Below, in pieces: positions 30,605-40,103 of a stretch of 45,962 nt of DNA. The notes under the pieces were generated by a model. The model had not been told where the DNA came from. It saw only the letters and a program-made list of their open reading frames with translations, and searched no databases. This DNA is from an uncultured Alphaproteobacteria bacterium (GTDB lineage: Bacteria; Pseudomonadota; Alphaproteobacteria; HIMB59), in NCBI GenBank assembly GCA_902514885.1, contig CABXST010000005.1:1-45962 (forward strand). Direction: 5' to 3'. How positions within the stretch are numbered: position 1 is the stretch's first letter; each line of letters begins with the position of its first letter. The translations under genes were made by a program, and so were the position numbers.

Positions 30605-32058
30605 ATAGTAATTATTCAGTAAATGTTTTTGGAACATATGATTTCATAAATGAATTAGCAAAGAATGGTTTCTCAATAAATCTTTGCGTTTCAAATAAAA
30701 TAACTACTTTACCAGAAAACATTAATACGAAGTTATTATGGAATGATGCAAAATCAGGTGATTATTCATCCATAATAAATTCTGGTAATAATCGTAAATA
30801 CCCATTTCCATTATCAGAGGAGGAACTTCAAAATTTTGCTGAAGTAGAGAGAATCTTTTTGAAACTTGCTGATAGGTTAGGTTTTATTGAGTCTTATCAA
30901 TGGAGAAAAGATTTATACTTAAAACTACTATCAACTTGGATTTATATAATAAAAAATTCTAAAGTTAAATTTGCTATTTTTGAAAATCTACCACACGAAG
31001 GATTTGATTTCATAGCGTATAATGTCTACAAGTATTTTAATATTAAATGTTTTTGTTTTTATCAAATGCCAATAAGGCCAAAAAAGACCTATCTTCTTCA
31101 ATTAATTACAAATATTTATAATCATGGTGAATTAATTAACTTTAATAAAGAAAATAACATCAAAAGTAATGACTATAAAAGTAAATTTGCTGGATATTTA
31201 GAAATTAGTAAAAATAAATCGTCAAATTTAATATCATTCACTCGTAAAAAAAACATTGATATCTTAAACATAAAATTCATATACAGTAAATATTTACATC
31301 CATTAAAAAAAATATACGCGGAGGGTGGAAAAAGAAAAATTTTACAACTTTTTATTATGAAAATGGGTCTTGGAGACCCATACATAACATCAATAAAAAA
31401 ACTTAATAATATTTCAAATCAAATTTCAATTAAACCAGATTTAACAAAATTATTTATTTATTTACCATTACATTATCAACCAGAACTGTCTACTTCACCC
31501 CTAGCAAAAGGGTTTGTTGATCAAATTGTCTTTATAAATTTAATTGCTCATTGCGCTCAGAAATTTAATATTCATGTTTATGTAAAAGAACATCCAAGAG
31601 GTGGTAAAGCTCTAGGATCTAGAACTATTGAATTTTATAAAAATATTAATCAGATAGATAACGTATCCTTGATTGATAAAAATTCAAATTCTTATGAGTT
31701 AATAGACAAATGTGTCTGTTTAGCCTCCATTAGTGGAACCGCAGGATGGGAGGCAGTCTTAAGAAATAAGCCAGTATTAATGGTTGGGCCAAGATTTTAT
31801 TCTGAAGCACCAGGTGTTTTTAAAATTCATAATGCGGACTCTTGTGAACACGCCCTTAATTCAATTGTCAATAATGAAGTGAATATAAATAGCACAGAAA
31901 CTCAATTAAATGAGTTTCTCTCTTTTTTATCACCTTGTTCGATTGAGGGTTTTATCGACAGAAAAGATAATAAAATTGCTACTGTTTCAAGGCTGAATTC
32001 CATTAAAAACCAGGTAAATCTGATATCAAATTATATAAATTTATTAAAAAATGTTTGA
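30595..32058 (+). CDS. Capsular-polysaccharide-type GT-B protein (KpsC/KpsS-like)
   Basis: FIYLPLHYQPELSTSPLAKGFVDQI, HVYVKEHPRGGKALGSRTIEFYKNI, VSLIDKNSNSYELI, ASISGTAGWEAVLRNKPVLM. Confidence 0.72.
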   Translation: MDINSNYSVNVFGTYDFINELAKNGFSINLCVSNKITTLPENINTKLLWNDAKSGDYSSIINSGNNRKYPFPLSEEELQNFAEVERIFLKLADRLGFIESYQWRKDLYLKLLSTWIYIIKNSKVKFAIFENLPHEGFDFIAYNVYKYFNIKCFCFYQMPIRPKKTYLLQLITNIYNHGELINFNKENNIKSNDYKSKFAGYLEISKNKSSNLISFTRKKNIDILNIKFIYSKYLHPLKKIYAEGGKRKILQLFIMKMGLGDPYITSIKKLNNISNQISIKPDLTKLFIYLPLHYQPELSTSPLAKGFVDQIVFINLIAHCAQKFNIHVYVKEHPRGGKALGSRTIEFYKNINQIDNVSLIDKNSNSYELIDKCVCLASISGTAGWEAVLRNKPVLMVGPRFYSEAPGVFKIHNADSCEHALNSIVNNEVNINSTETQLNEFLSFLSPCSIEGFIDRKDNKIATVSRLNSIKNQVNLISNYINLLKNV

Positions 32059-33295
32059 TGAATTCAACTTATATGAAAAAAAATATGAAATTCATACCAA
32101 AAAAATTTCGTCAAACTACAAATTAACACATGAAATTTATGGTGGATCTTTCAGGAATATTTATACATCAGGTAAACAATATACAGTAAGAAAACAATCA
32201 ATATTCAAAGATATTAAAGATACAATCTTAAGTTTAGTATATTTAGGCTTTATTATTTCTAGTTTTTTTAAAAATAAAAAAATTTGTATGCACACTTTGG
32301 AACCTGACTCTATTCAAGTAAAAAAATTGGATGAGTATTTTAAAACAAATAAATACAAAAAAGATATATCGACTAAAAAAATATCAGCATCTCTTTTAAC
32401 TTCTTTTTTAATACCGAGTTTTTATATGAGATTAGTATTTGTAATATTTCCAAAAGAAAAGATTTTTAACTATACATGGTTATTTATGTATGTAAATTTT
32501 CGATTAAGAGTAGCAAAACTTATTTTAAAATTTTATTTAAAACACTTAAATATAAAATATTTAATTACAAATGGATATACATCACCTAATTCATCTTTGT
32601 TAATGAAAGCATGTAAAGAACTAAATATAATATCTATATCTGTTTCTCATGGTTATATACAGAACCCTATTTTAAGAACAGTTTATCCTATTAATGTTGA
32701 TATGTTTTTAGTCTGGTCAACAAAACAAAAAAGTGATATCCAAAACGTTCTACCTCTCAAAGACAAAAAGAAAATTTTCTATTATGGATTTCCACGAAAA
32801 AAATTAATTAATAAATTTAAAATAAGTACTGAATATAGATACGTTTTTATTCTTCCCCCAATAGAAAAAATAATTGAAGATGAAAAGATAACTAGTATTT
32901 TTAAATTATTCATAAACAATCTATTACAAGATAATAAAATTTTATTTAGATGTCATCCTAGAGATGAAATAAGTTACTGTAAAAAAAAACTGAGCTTATT
33001 AATAAAATTAAATCATAAGAAAATATTTCTCGTTGATGAAAAAAGTGAATATTTTTCTAAAGATGTTTTTATAGGACTAGGATCGAGTTTGTTATTTGAA
33101 TTATCACATTATAACAATCTAGTTTTTCAATTAGAAAATTCATTTTGGCCAAATGGTGAAAATGTATCTTTAATTTCAAATTATAAAAAATTTAAATATA
33201 AGATTAACGAAATTAAAGAGTACAATACACGATCCAATTCATTAAATTTTTTGGATCAAAATTGGGATAAAGTTTTTGAATACATTAAAAATTGA
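32051..33295 (+). CDS. GT-B-like surface polysaccharide protein (divergent, glycerophospho-/glycosyltransferase type)
   Basis: ISVSHGYIQNPILR, FRCHPRDEISYCKKKL, VFIGLGSSLLFELSHYNNLVFQL. Confidence 0.5.
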   Translation: MFDEFNLYEKKYEIHTKKISSNYKLTHEIYGGSFRNIYTSGKQYTVRKQSIFKDIKDTILSLVYLGFIISSFFKNKKICMHTLEPDSIQVKKLDEYFKTNKYKKDISTKKISASLLTSFLIPSFYMRLVFVIFPKEKIFNYTWLFMYVNFRLRVAKLILKFYLKHLNIKYLITNGYTSPNSSLLMKACKELNIISISVSHGYIQNPILRTVYPINVDMFLVWSTKQKSDIQNVLPLKDKKKIFYYGFPRKKLINKFKISTEYRYVFILPPIEKIIEDEKITSIFKLFINNLLQDNKILFRCHPRDEISYCKKKLSLLIKLNHKKIFLVDEKSEYFSKDVFIGLGSSLLFELSHYNNLVFQLENSFWPNGENVSLISNYKKFKYKINEIKEYNTRSNSLNFLDQNWDKVFEYIKN

Positions 33296-33298
33296 TTA

Positions 33299-34201
33299 AT
33301 GAGGCCTGTGTTAAAAAAATCATATCTACTATTGCACGTTGGGCTACCAAAAACATTTTCATCAAGTTTACAGAATAGTTTTTTCCCTAAAATTTTTGAT
33401 TTAAAAAAATTTAATAAAACAACTGGTATTAAGTCTAATTTTGATCTTAAAAGTTTAAATTTTACTCAAAACCAAAAAATACTTACTAACGAAAATTTCT
33501 TTATTAATTTTAGACCTCAAGTTATAAGCAAAAATTTAAATTTTGAAAAAAAAATTTTACGTATATCAAGGTTAAATAATATTAAACCAATTATGATCAT
33601 TCTATATTTAAATAAACCATCCAGTATTTTAAAAAGTGGTTATCTTCATATTACCTCAAAAAGTTCTATTTTTTCTAAAACACTTAGTTTTAAAGATTAT
33701 TTAAATTGTTTCAGCACATTTCATTTTCCATTAGACATTATCATTAAAAAAATCTTTGATGAAAAAATTTCTTTAATAGTAGTTGATACTAAAGACGAAA
33801 AGTTCAATATAGATAGGTCTTTAATTGATATATCAGATTATTTATACAATAAAAATATTTTAAAGCACAAATGGAGTTCTAAAAAAGATACTTTAAGCTT
33901 TTCAAATATTAGTCCAAAAAATTATATTAGCTATAATGCTTTAAGGTTAGAAAAATCAATTCGTAAATATTTAATCTTTTTAAATTTAATAGTTTGTAAA
34001 ATTTCCGGAAAAAATTTTATTTACGACAAGCTAGTAGTCAGAGATTTTATTTCATTAACTTTTAATCAATTAAATTTTTTTGCTATTAAATTTAATGATG
34101 AAAATAATATTTTAAATGAATTTGACAAAAGTTATGAAAGAACTAAGACTTTTCTCTCAAATTTTGAAAAAAAAGGATCTATATATTATTCTGATTTTTA
34201 G
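33299..34201 (+). CDS. Sulfotransferase-like (P-loop) protein, divergent
   Basis: YLLLHVGLPKTFSSSLQNSFF at N-terminus resembles the LHIGxPKTGTTSLQ 5'-PSB motif of bacterial sulfotransferases; rest weakly conserved. Confidence 0.5.
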   Translation: MRPVLKKSYLLLHVGLPKTFSSSLQNSFFPKIFDLKKFNKTTGIKSNFDLKSLNFTQNQKILTNENFFINFRPQVISKNLNFEKKILRISRLNNIKPIMIILYLNKPSSILKSGYLHITSKSSIFSKTLSFKDYLNCFSTFHFPLDIIIKKIFDEKISLIVVDTKDEKFNIDRSLIDISDYLYNKNILKHKWSSKKDTLSFSNISPKNYISYNALRLEKSIRKYLIFLNLIVCKISGKNFIYDKLVVRDFISLTFNQLNFFAIKFNDENNILNEFDKSYERTKTFLSNFEKKGSIYYSDF

Positions 34202-34305
34202 TTTAATTTAAATTTTCAAGTGTTATTTATCACAATAAAATTATATTTTACTATGAAATCTTTTTTAGTTATGAATATTAAAAAATTTATATTTAGAGTT
34301 ATTTA

Positions 34306-35598
34306 GTGAATATCTTTCTTGGTATTAATGGCATCTTTTTTAACTTATTATTTTTATTAATAATTTTTCATTATTTTCCTAAAACCATAGGTTTTTTATT
34401 AACTGGCTTTTTAATAAGAGTCTTTTTTCTTATTTCCTCAAATCTTGGTCTGACTCTGCCTGATAGTACCAATGATATGGTATATTATGAAAGCACGGCA
34501 TGGATTTTAGCACAAAATGGTTTTAATCAAATTCTTAATAATTTTCCTGGTTTTAACAAAGATTTTCTTAGTTGGATATTATCGATCTTATATTCAATAA
34601 CTGACAGAAGTATCATGCTGGCCCAATCAGCCAGTTTATTTTTTGGTATGGGTATTATTTTCTTATCTTATTTGGCAACAACTAAATTGTGGTCAGATCA
34701 TGCTGGAGTAAAAGTTGCTTGGATTGTTTCATTATTTCCAACACAAATTTTGTATTCTATTCTAATATTAAGAGAGCCATATATATGTTTTTTTTTAATT
34801 TTAGGAGTTTATTTTTTTATAATATTCTTAAAAGAAGGAAAAAATATTTTTTTAATTTTTTTTCTAATAAGTATTTCTATAACAGCAATTTTTCATGGTG
34901 CAATGATATTCGGCGCATTCGCTATAATGATATTTGTTATCTTTAAATCTTTAAATTATTTTTCAAATTTGTTATTAAGAAAAAAATTTAATTACGTATC
35001 ATTATTTTATATCTTATTTGGAACTCTACTTATTGTTCTATTTTTTAATAGTGGAGAGCAGGAACCGATTGATGGATTATATGTATTTGATACAAATCAA
35101 TTTAGTTTTGAAAAAATAAAAAGTCCAATTAAGCTTTTAGATTTTAACTATATTGTAAAAATTATAACTGGATATGGATCAGAAACTGCATTTCATGCTG
35201 CAAGCTATCCTCAATGGATGATAGCAGACGATCTAACCTCTATAATATATTTGCAACCTATTAGAATTATTTATTTTTTAATTGGTCCAATGATTTGGGA
35301 CATTAGTAAGGTGTCACATTTATTTGGAGTTATAGATGGTGCAATGTATTTATTATTTTTATATTTCTTAATTAAATACCGCTCAGGCATTTTTTTAAAT
35401 CGAGACATTTTATTTATATTTATAATTTTTTTAACTTATATTTTAATTTTTTCCGCAGTAATAAGTAATTTTGGAACTTCAGTAAGACATAGATATAAAT
35501 TTTTAATACTATTACTTATAATAATTGCACCTTATATTCCTGAAATAAAATTTTCTGGAAAGTATGAAAAAAAGAAAATTAATACAGGTAATTATTGA
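34306..35598 (+). CDS. Polytopic membrane protein, Wzy/O-antigen polymerase-like
   Basis: About 10 hydrophobic segments; LPDSTNDMVYYESTAWILAQNG, SLFPTQILYSILILREPYICFF, GTSVRHRYKFLILLLI near C-terminus. Confidence 0.6.
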   Translation: MNIFLGINGIFFNLLFLLIIFHYFPKTIGFLLTGFLIRVFFLISSNLGLTLPDSTNDMVYYESTAWILAQNGFNQILNNFPGFNKDFLSWILSILYSITDRSIMLAQSASLFFGMGIIFLSYLATTKLWSDHAGVKVAWIVSLFPTQILYSILILREPYICFFLILGVYFFIIFLKEGKNIFLIFFLISISITAIFHGAMIFGAFAIMIFVIFKSLNYFSNLLLRKKFNYVSLFYILFGTLLIVLFFNSGEQEPIDGLYVFDTNQFSFEKIKSPIKLLDFNYIVKIITGYGSETAFHAASYPQWMIADDLTSIIYLQPIRIIYFLIGPMIWDISKVSHLFGVIDGAMYLLFLYFLIKYRSGIFLNRDILFIFIIFLTYILIFSAVISNFGTSVRHRYKFLILLLIIIAPYIPEIKFSGKYEKKKINTGNY

Positions 35599-36716
35599 AA
35601 AAAAAACTTTTACTCTTAGTAAATTCTGATGATTTTTTTATATCTCACAGACTAGAAATTGGTTTAAGTGCTTTAAAAGAGGGTTTTGATGTCTACATTG
35701 CATCTTCAATAAATAAAGAAAATAATATCTTAAAAAAATATGGATTTAAAACACAACATATTGATCTAGACCGGAGTAGTACAAGTTTATTTTCAAATAC
35801 TATGTATTTTATAAAAGTTTTTAAAATATTTTTGAAAATACAGCCTGATATAATTCATTTAATAACAATTAAGCCAGTAATATTTGGAGGATTTGCAGCA
35901 AGATTATTAGGTATAAAATCTGTTATCGTAGCTATTTCTGGACTCGGCTATATTTTTATTTCAAAAGGGTTTATTTCAAAATTAAGGCTTTATTTCATAA
36001 AGTTTTTATATCGCTTGGCACTAAATAATAAAAATGTGCAATTAATATTTCAAAATAATAGTGATAAAGAAATAATCCTAGATATTTGTAGTATAGATAA
36101 ATCAAGAATTCATTTAATCAAAGGCTCTGGTGTAGACTTAAATAAATTTAAATACACACCTCTTCCCAAAGGTGTGCCGTCAATATTATTTGCTTCAAGA
36201 TTACTTTATGATAAAGGGCTAAAAGAGTTTATAAGAGCTGCTGAATTAATTAAAAAAGATGGATACAAAGCGAATTTTATTTTAGTAGGAAAGCCTGATC
36301 TTCAAAATCCTGCATCTATTTCTTTTGATCAATTAGAAAACTATATATCAAAAGGCAATATTGATTGGCATGGTTATAAAGAGGATATATATCCAGTATT
36401 AATAGGGTCCTATGTAATTGTTCTTCCATCCTATAGGGAAGGCCTTCCTAAAATATTAATAGAGGCAGCAGCCTGTGGAAGACCAGTAGTAACTACTGAT
36501 GTACCTGGTTGCAGAGATGCAATAATTAATGGAAAAACAGGGTTACTAGTGCCTTCAAAAAATCATACTGCATTAGCTGAAGCTATAAAAGATTTAATTA
36601 CAAACTACTCTAAATCAGAAACATTAGGTCTTGAGGCTAGAAAATTTGCAGAAAAAAACTTTGACATTAAAAATGTAGTCTCAAAACATCTAGAAATTTA
36701 TAGATCAATTTTTTAA
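35595..36716 (+). CDS. Glycosyltransferase family 4 protein
   Basis: PDIIHLITIKPVIFGGFAARLLG, ILFASRLLYDKGLKEFIRAAELI, VLPSYREGLPKILIEAAACGRPVVTTDVPGCRDAI. Confidence 0.93.
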   Translation: MKKKLLLLVNSDDFFISHRLEIGLSALKEGFDVYIASSINKENNILKKYGFKTQHIDLDRSSTSLFSNTMYFIKVFKIFLKIQPDIIHLITIKPVIFGGFAARLLGIKSVIVAISGLGYIFISKGFISKLRLYFIKFLYRLALNNKNVQLIFQNNSDKEIILDICSIDKSRIHLIKGSGVDLNKFKYTPLPKGVPSILFASRLLYDKGLKEFIRAAELIKKDGYKANFILVGKPDLQNPASISFDQLENYISKGNIDWHGYKEDIYPVLIGSYVIVLPSYREGLPKILIEAAACGRPVVTTDVPGCRDAIINGKTGLLVPSKNHTALAEAIKDLITNYSKSETLGLEARKFAEKNFDIKNVVSKHLEIYRSIF

Positions 36717-36826
36717 TAAGAAATATCTTAATGATTTAAATTTTATTATTTTAATATTAACAATGTTATTGAAATGAAATATTTTTAATAATGTAAATTT
36801 TATAAATATCTTTATTATTTAGCAAA

Positions 36827-37693
36827 ATGGTTAAAAATTTTTTTCAAATATCAGATCTTACTAGAGACCAGTTATTAAGTATAATTTTACCAAAAGAAAA
36901 TAAACCTCTACTTAAAGAAAAAAATATTGGACTAATTTTTGAAAAAAATTCTACAAGAACAAGATTGTCTTTTACAGTAGGTATATCTCAATTAGGCGGT
37001 AATCCGATTGAAATAAAATTTGAAGATCTTAATTTTAATAGAAAAGAGAGCTTTGAGGATACTTTTAAGGCATTAAATTGTTATCTTGATGGATTGATTT
37101 ATAGAACTACTGAACATAATAGGTTACTTGAGTCTTCAAAATATTTCAATAAACCAATTATAAATGCATTAAGTGATATATCTCATCCATGTCAAATAAT
37201 TTCAGACCTTTATACTCTTTATGAGAGATTTAAGACTCTTAAATTAAATATTTTATGGATGGGGGATATGAATAATGTTTGTTTTAGTTTGGTTGAAGCA
37301 GTGAATATAATCCAAGATATAAATCTAACAATTTGCACACCGAGAAGAATAAGTGACAAAATTAAATGGCAAATGAACAAAAATATAGTAATTGAAAATA
37401 ATCCCTCTAATTTATATTTAAATAAAGTAAACTGTGTTATGACAGATGTTTTTATCTCAATGAATGATAAAGAGAGCATAGAAAAGATAGAATTATTAAA
37501 AAAATATTCTGTAAAAGAAGACCTAATGTCAAAAACTTTACAAGACTCTATTTTCATGCATTGTCTTCCAGCTAAGGTAGGACTTGAAGTCTCAGAAGAT
37601 GTTTTTAGAAGTACAAAATCTATCGTTTGGAGGCAAGCTTATAATCGTCTAGTTGCTCAGAATAATTTAATGCAATTAATTAATTGGGATTAA
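36827..37693 (+). CDS. argF: Ornithine carbamoyltransferase
   Basis: NIGLIFEKNSTRTRLSFTVGISQLGG, ALSDISHPCQIISDLYTL, ILWMGDMNNVCFS, TDVFISM, FMHCLPAKVG. Confidence 0.9.
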   Translation: MVKNFFQISDLTRDQLLSIILPKENKPLLKEKNIGLIFEKNSTRTRLSFTVGISQLGGNPIEIKFEDLNFNRKESFEDTFKALNCYLDGLIYRTTEHNRLLESSKYFNKPIINALSDISHPCQIISDLYTLYERFKTLKLNILWMGDMNNVCFSLVEAVNIIQDINLTICTPRRISDKIKWQMNKNIVIENNPSNLYLNKVNCVMTDVFISMNDKESIEKIELLKKYSVKEDLMSKTLQDSIFMHCLPAKVGLEVSEDVFRSTKSIVWRQAYNRLVAQNNLMQLINWD

Positions 37694-37731
37694 CAATTTA
37701 ATTTATTTATTTTATTGATATGTTAGTATCT

Positions 37732-38205
37732 ATGAATAAATTTTTTTTATTCTTTTTATCATTTGCGCTTATCATCAGTTGCTCAAAAACCAACGCTATA
37801 GTTGAAAAAAAAAATCCAACTTTTCAAAAAATGACATTTGATGTTGTTACAAAAGATTTAATATTCGAAGGCTCATTTCCTGATAGAGTAACCTTATTGT
37901 CAGAACAATGGTTTAATTCAAAAATTAAAGTTAATGGTCTGGAGGGCAATATGGTTTTTACACTAAAAAATTATTCAGAAGAAATTAGTGTTATACAAGA
38001 TGGGAAGAGAATTGATATTTCCTTAGGATTTATAGTAATCTTAACAAAATCTTCTTTGTCACAAAGAAAAATTATTAAAGGACATGTAAGCTCTTTCAGC
38101 ACCTTAAAAGGCTCTTTCAGCTTGGCTGAGTTTGATCAATTAATAGAAAACACTCAAAATGATCTCATAGTTCGTTTGAGTAGTGATTTGAAATCAAAAA
38201 TTTAA
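37732..38205 (+). CDS. Small putative lipoprotein of unknown function
   Basis: MNKFFLFFLSFALIISCSKTNA: signal peptide with lipobox-like IISC; ATG at 37732. Confidence 0.6.
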   Translation: MNKFFLFFLSFALIISCSKTNAIVEKKNPTFQKMTFDVVTKDLIFEGSFPDRVTLLSEQWFNSKIKVNGLEGNMVFTLKNYSEEISVIQDGKRIDISLGFIVILTKSSLSQRKIIKGHVSSFSTLKGSFSLAEFDQLIENTQNDLIVRLSSDLKSKI

Positions 38206-39650
38206 TTTTTCCAGAAAGAAGGTAGTATCAGAACAAATATAGTTAGCATTTCTAACCTTCCTAGAAACATAGTGGATGTTAGTACTAACTTTGAGTAACT
38301 TGATAAACTGCTAAAATTGCCTTCAGGTCCAATAATATCTCCAAGTCCTGGACCTACATTAGATATTGCAGATGCAGATGCTGAGATACAAGTTAAAAAA
38401 TCTAGCCCACTAAATGAAAGAAAAAGAGCAGATGCAGAAAATGTCATTATGTAAGCGAAAAAGAAAATCATTACAGACTCAAAAGTTGTTTCATTTATTT
38501 TTTTTCCATTAAACCGACCAGCAATTATTGAGTGAGGTTTTAGCATTTTCCTTAAATGTAAATTTATATATTTAAATAGAATCTGAAATCTAAAAACTTT
38601 TAATCCACCAGTTGTAGATCCAGCACAACCACCAATAAACATTAATAAAAGAAATAAAACAGATGCATAATTCCCCCAATTCTCAAAATTTTCACTGATA
38701 TAACCAGTACCTGAAATAATAGAAATTGTATTGAATGATACAGCTACAATTTTATTTAAATAATTCCCATCTATATAATTATTTGCAAAATAAAAAATTA
38801 GAATAATAGCTATTGATAAAATAAATATAAAAACTCTAACTTGATGGTCTTTAAATATAGCAAACAAATTTTTATTTGAAGTTTGCACAAGCACCAAAAA
38901 CGGTAAACTGCCTATAATCATAAAAATTATTGCTACTAAAAGAATTTTGTCATTATTAAAAAAAGCAAAAGAATTATCATGTGTGGAAAAACCACCTGTA
39001 GAAATAGTTGTAAAACTATGAGATATAGCATCAAATAATACCATTCCAAATATGTAGTAAAGAAAAATTAGAGTAATTGTCATTGTTAAATAGATAATAA
39101 ATATTTTTTTTATAACTGAAGATATTTTTGGTAGAGATTTATCATAAGGATCATCTCCCTCTAAATGAAATAGTTGCATTCCTCCAATTCGAAGAAAAGG
39201 TAATATGAACAAAGCTATTACCACTATACCAATACCGCCTAGCCACTGTAAAAAAGCTCTCCATATTAAAATACCTTTAGGTAGTGACTCTAAGTTATTA
39301 AGTGTTGTAGCGCCAGTTGTTGTCACCCCGCTCATAGACTCAAACAAGGCATCCACTATTCCTAAACTTACTTTGGTATATAAAAACGGCACTGCGCATA
39401 AAAAAGTCAGTAAAAGCCATGATAGTACAGTAATTATAAATGCCTCTTTTAGAGATATTTTTAAATCAATATTTCTATTTGTAATTACTAGTGAGCCTCC
39501 AACGATCAAATAAAGGAGTATTGGAACTGCATATGACTGCCATGACTCAGTTTTATAAATAATTTCAGTTATTAAAGGTATAAATAAAAAGAAACCAACA
39601 GCACATATAACAGTTCCGCTTACCAGTGCTATAGGTTTAAGATTAAACAT
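38202..39650 (-). CDS. trkH: Trk-type potassium uptake membrane protein TrkH
   Basis: SMSGVTTTGATTL, TTISTGGFSTHDNS, ISGTGYIS, GGCAGSTTGGLKVFRF, ASAISNVGPGLG selectivity-filter repeats. Confidence 0.95.
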   Translation of the reverse strand: MFNLKPIALVSGTVICAVGFFLFIPLITEIIYKTESWQSYAVPILLYLIVGGSLVITNRNIDLKISLKEAFIITVLSWLLLTFLCAVPFLYTKVSLGIVDALFESMSGVTTTGATTLNNLESLPKGILIWRAFLQWLGGIGIVVIALFILPFLRIGGMQLFHLEGDDPYDKSLPKISSVIKKIFIIYLTMTITLIFLYYIFGMVLFDAISHSFTTISTGGFSTHDNSFAFFNNDKILLVAIIFMIIGSLPFLVLVQTSNKNLFAIFKDHQVRVFIFILSIAIILIFYFANNYIDGNYLNKIVAVSFNTISIISGTGYISENFENWGNYASVLFLLLMFIGGCAGSTTGGLKVFRFQILFKYINLHLRKMLKPHSIIAGRFNGKKINETTFESVMIFFFAYIMTFSASALFLSFSGLDFLTCISASASAISNVGPGLGDIIGPEGNFSSLSSYSKLVLTSTMFLGRLEMLTIFVLILPSFWKN

Positions 39651-39662
39651 TTTAAAGTTTTT

Positions 39663-40055
39663 TTAGTGAACGTTTTTTTTATTATAAGGGCTATCTAGAG
39701 AAAAAGCAGGAATATCTATTTTGAGTTTTTCACCATTATCTTGAGAGACTAAATAAAAACCTTGCATAATACCATTATCTGTCTTTAGTGGAGTACCGCT
39801 TGTATATTCAAATGACTCTCCAGGCTCAATAGTAGGAAATTCTCCCACAACTCCTTCACCTTGCACATTCATCACCTTACCGTTTGCATCAATGATAAGC
39901 CAATTTCTGTGATTTAACCTAATAGAGGAGTGCCCAGAATTTTTAATGTTAACTTGATATGCCCAAACGAAGTGACTTTCTTGTGGGGATGACTGATCAT
40001 CTAAAAAATAAGGTGTTACAGTTACTGTGACACCATTAGTTGTTTTAGAGTACAT
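39663..40055 (-). CDS. apaG: ApaG domain protein
   Basis: VTVTPYFLDDQSSPQESHFVWAYQVNIKN, VVGEFPTIEPGESFEYTSGTPLKTDNGIMQGFY. Confidence 0.95.
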   Translation of the reverse strand: MYSKTTNGVTVTVTPYFLDDQSSPQESHFVWAYQVNIKNSGHSSIRLNHRNWLIIDANGKVMNVQGEGVVGEFPTIEPGESFEYTSGTPLKTDNGIMQGFYLVSQDNGEKLKIDIPAFSLDSPYNKKNVH

Positions 40056-40103
40056 TTAAATAATATACCCCAAAAATAGGACATAGAGAATTAAATTGAT
40101 TAA

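Noticed and set aside
36827-37693. ArgF-like protein as a glycan-modifying carbamoyltransferase because it follows the glycan locus
   Set aside because: It keeps ornithine carbamoyltransferase motifs (STRTR, HPCQ, WMGDMNNV, HCLPA) and is separated by a 110-nt gap, so housekeeping argF is the simpler call.
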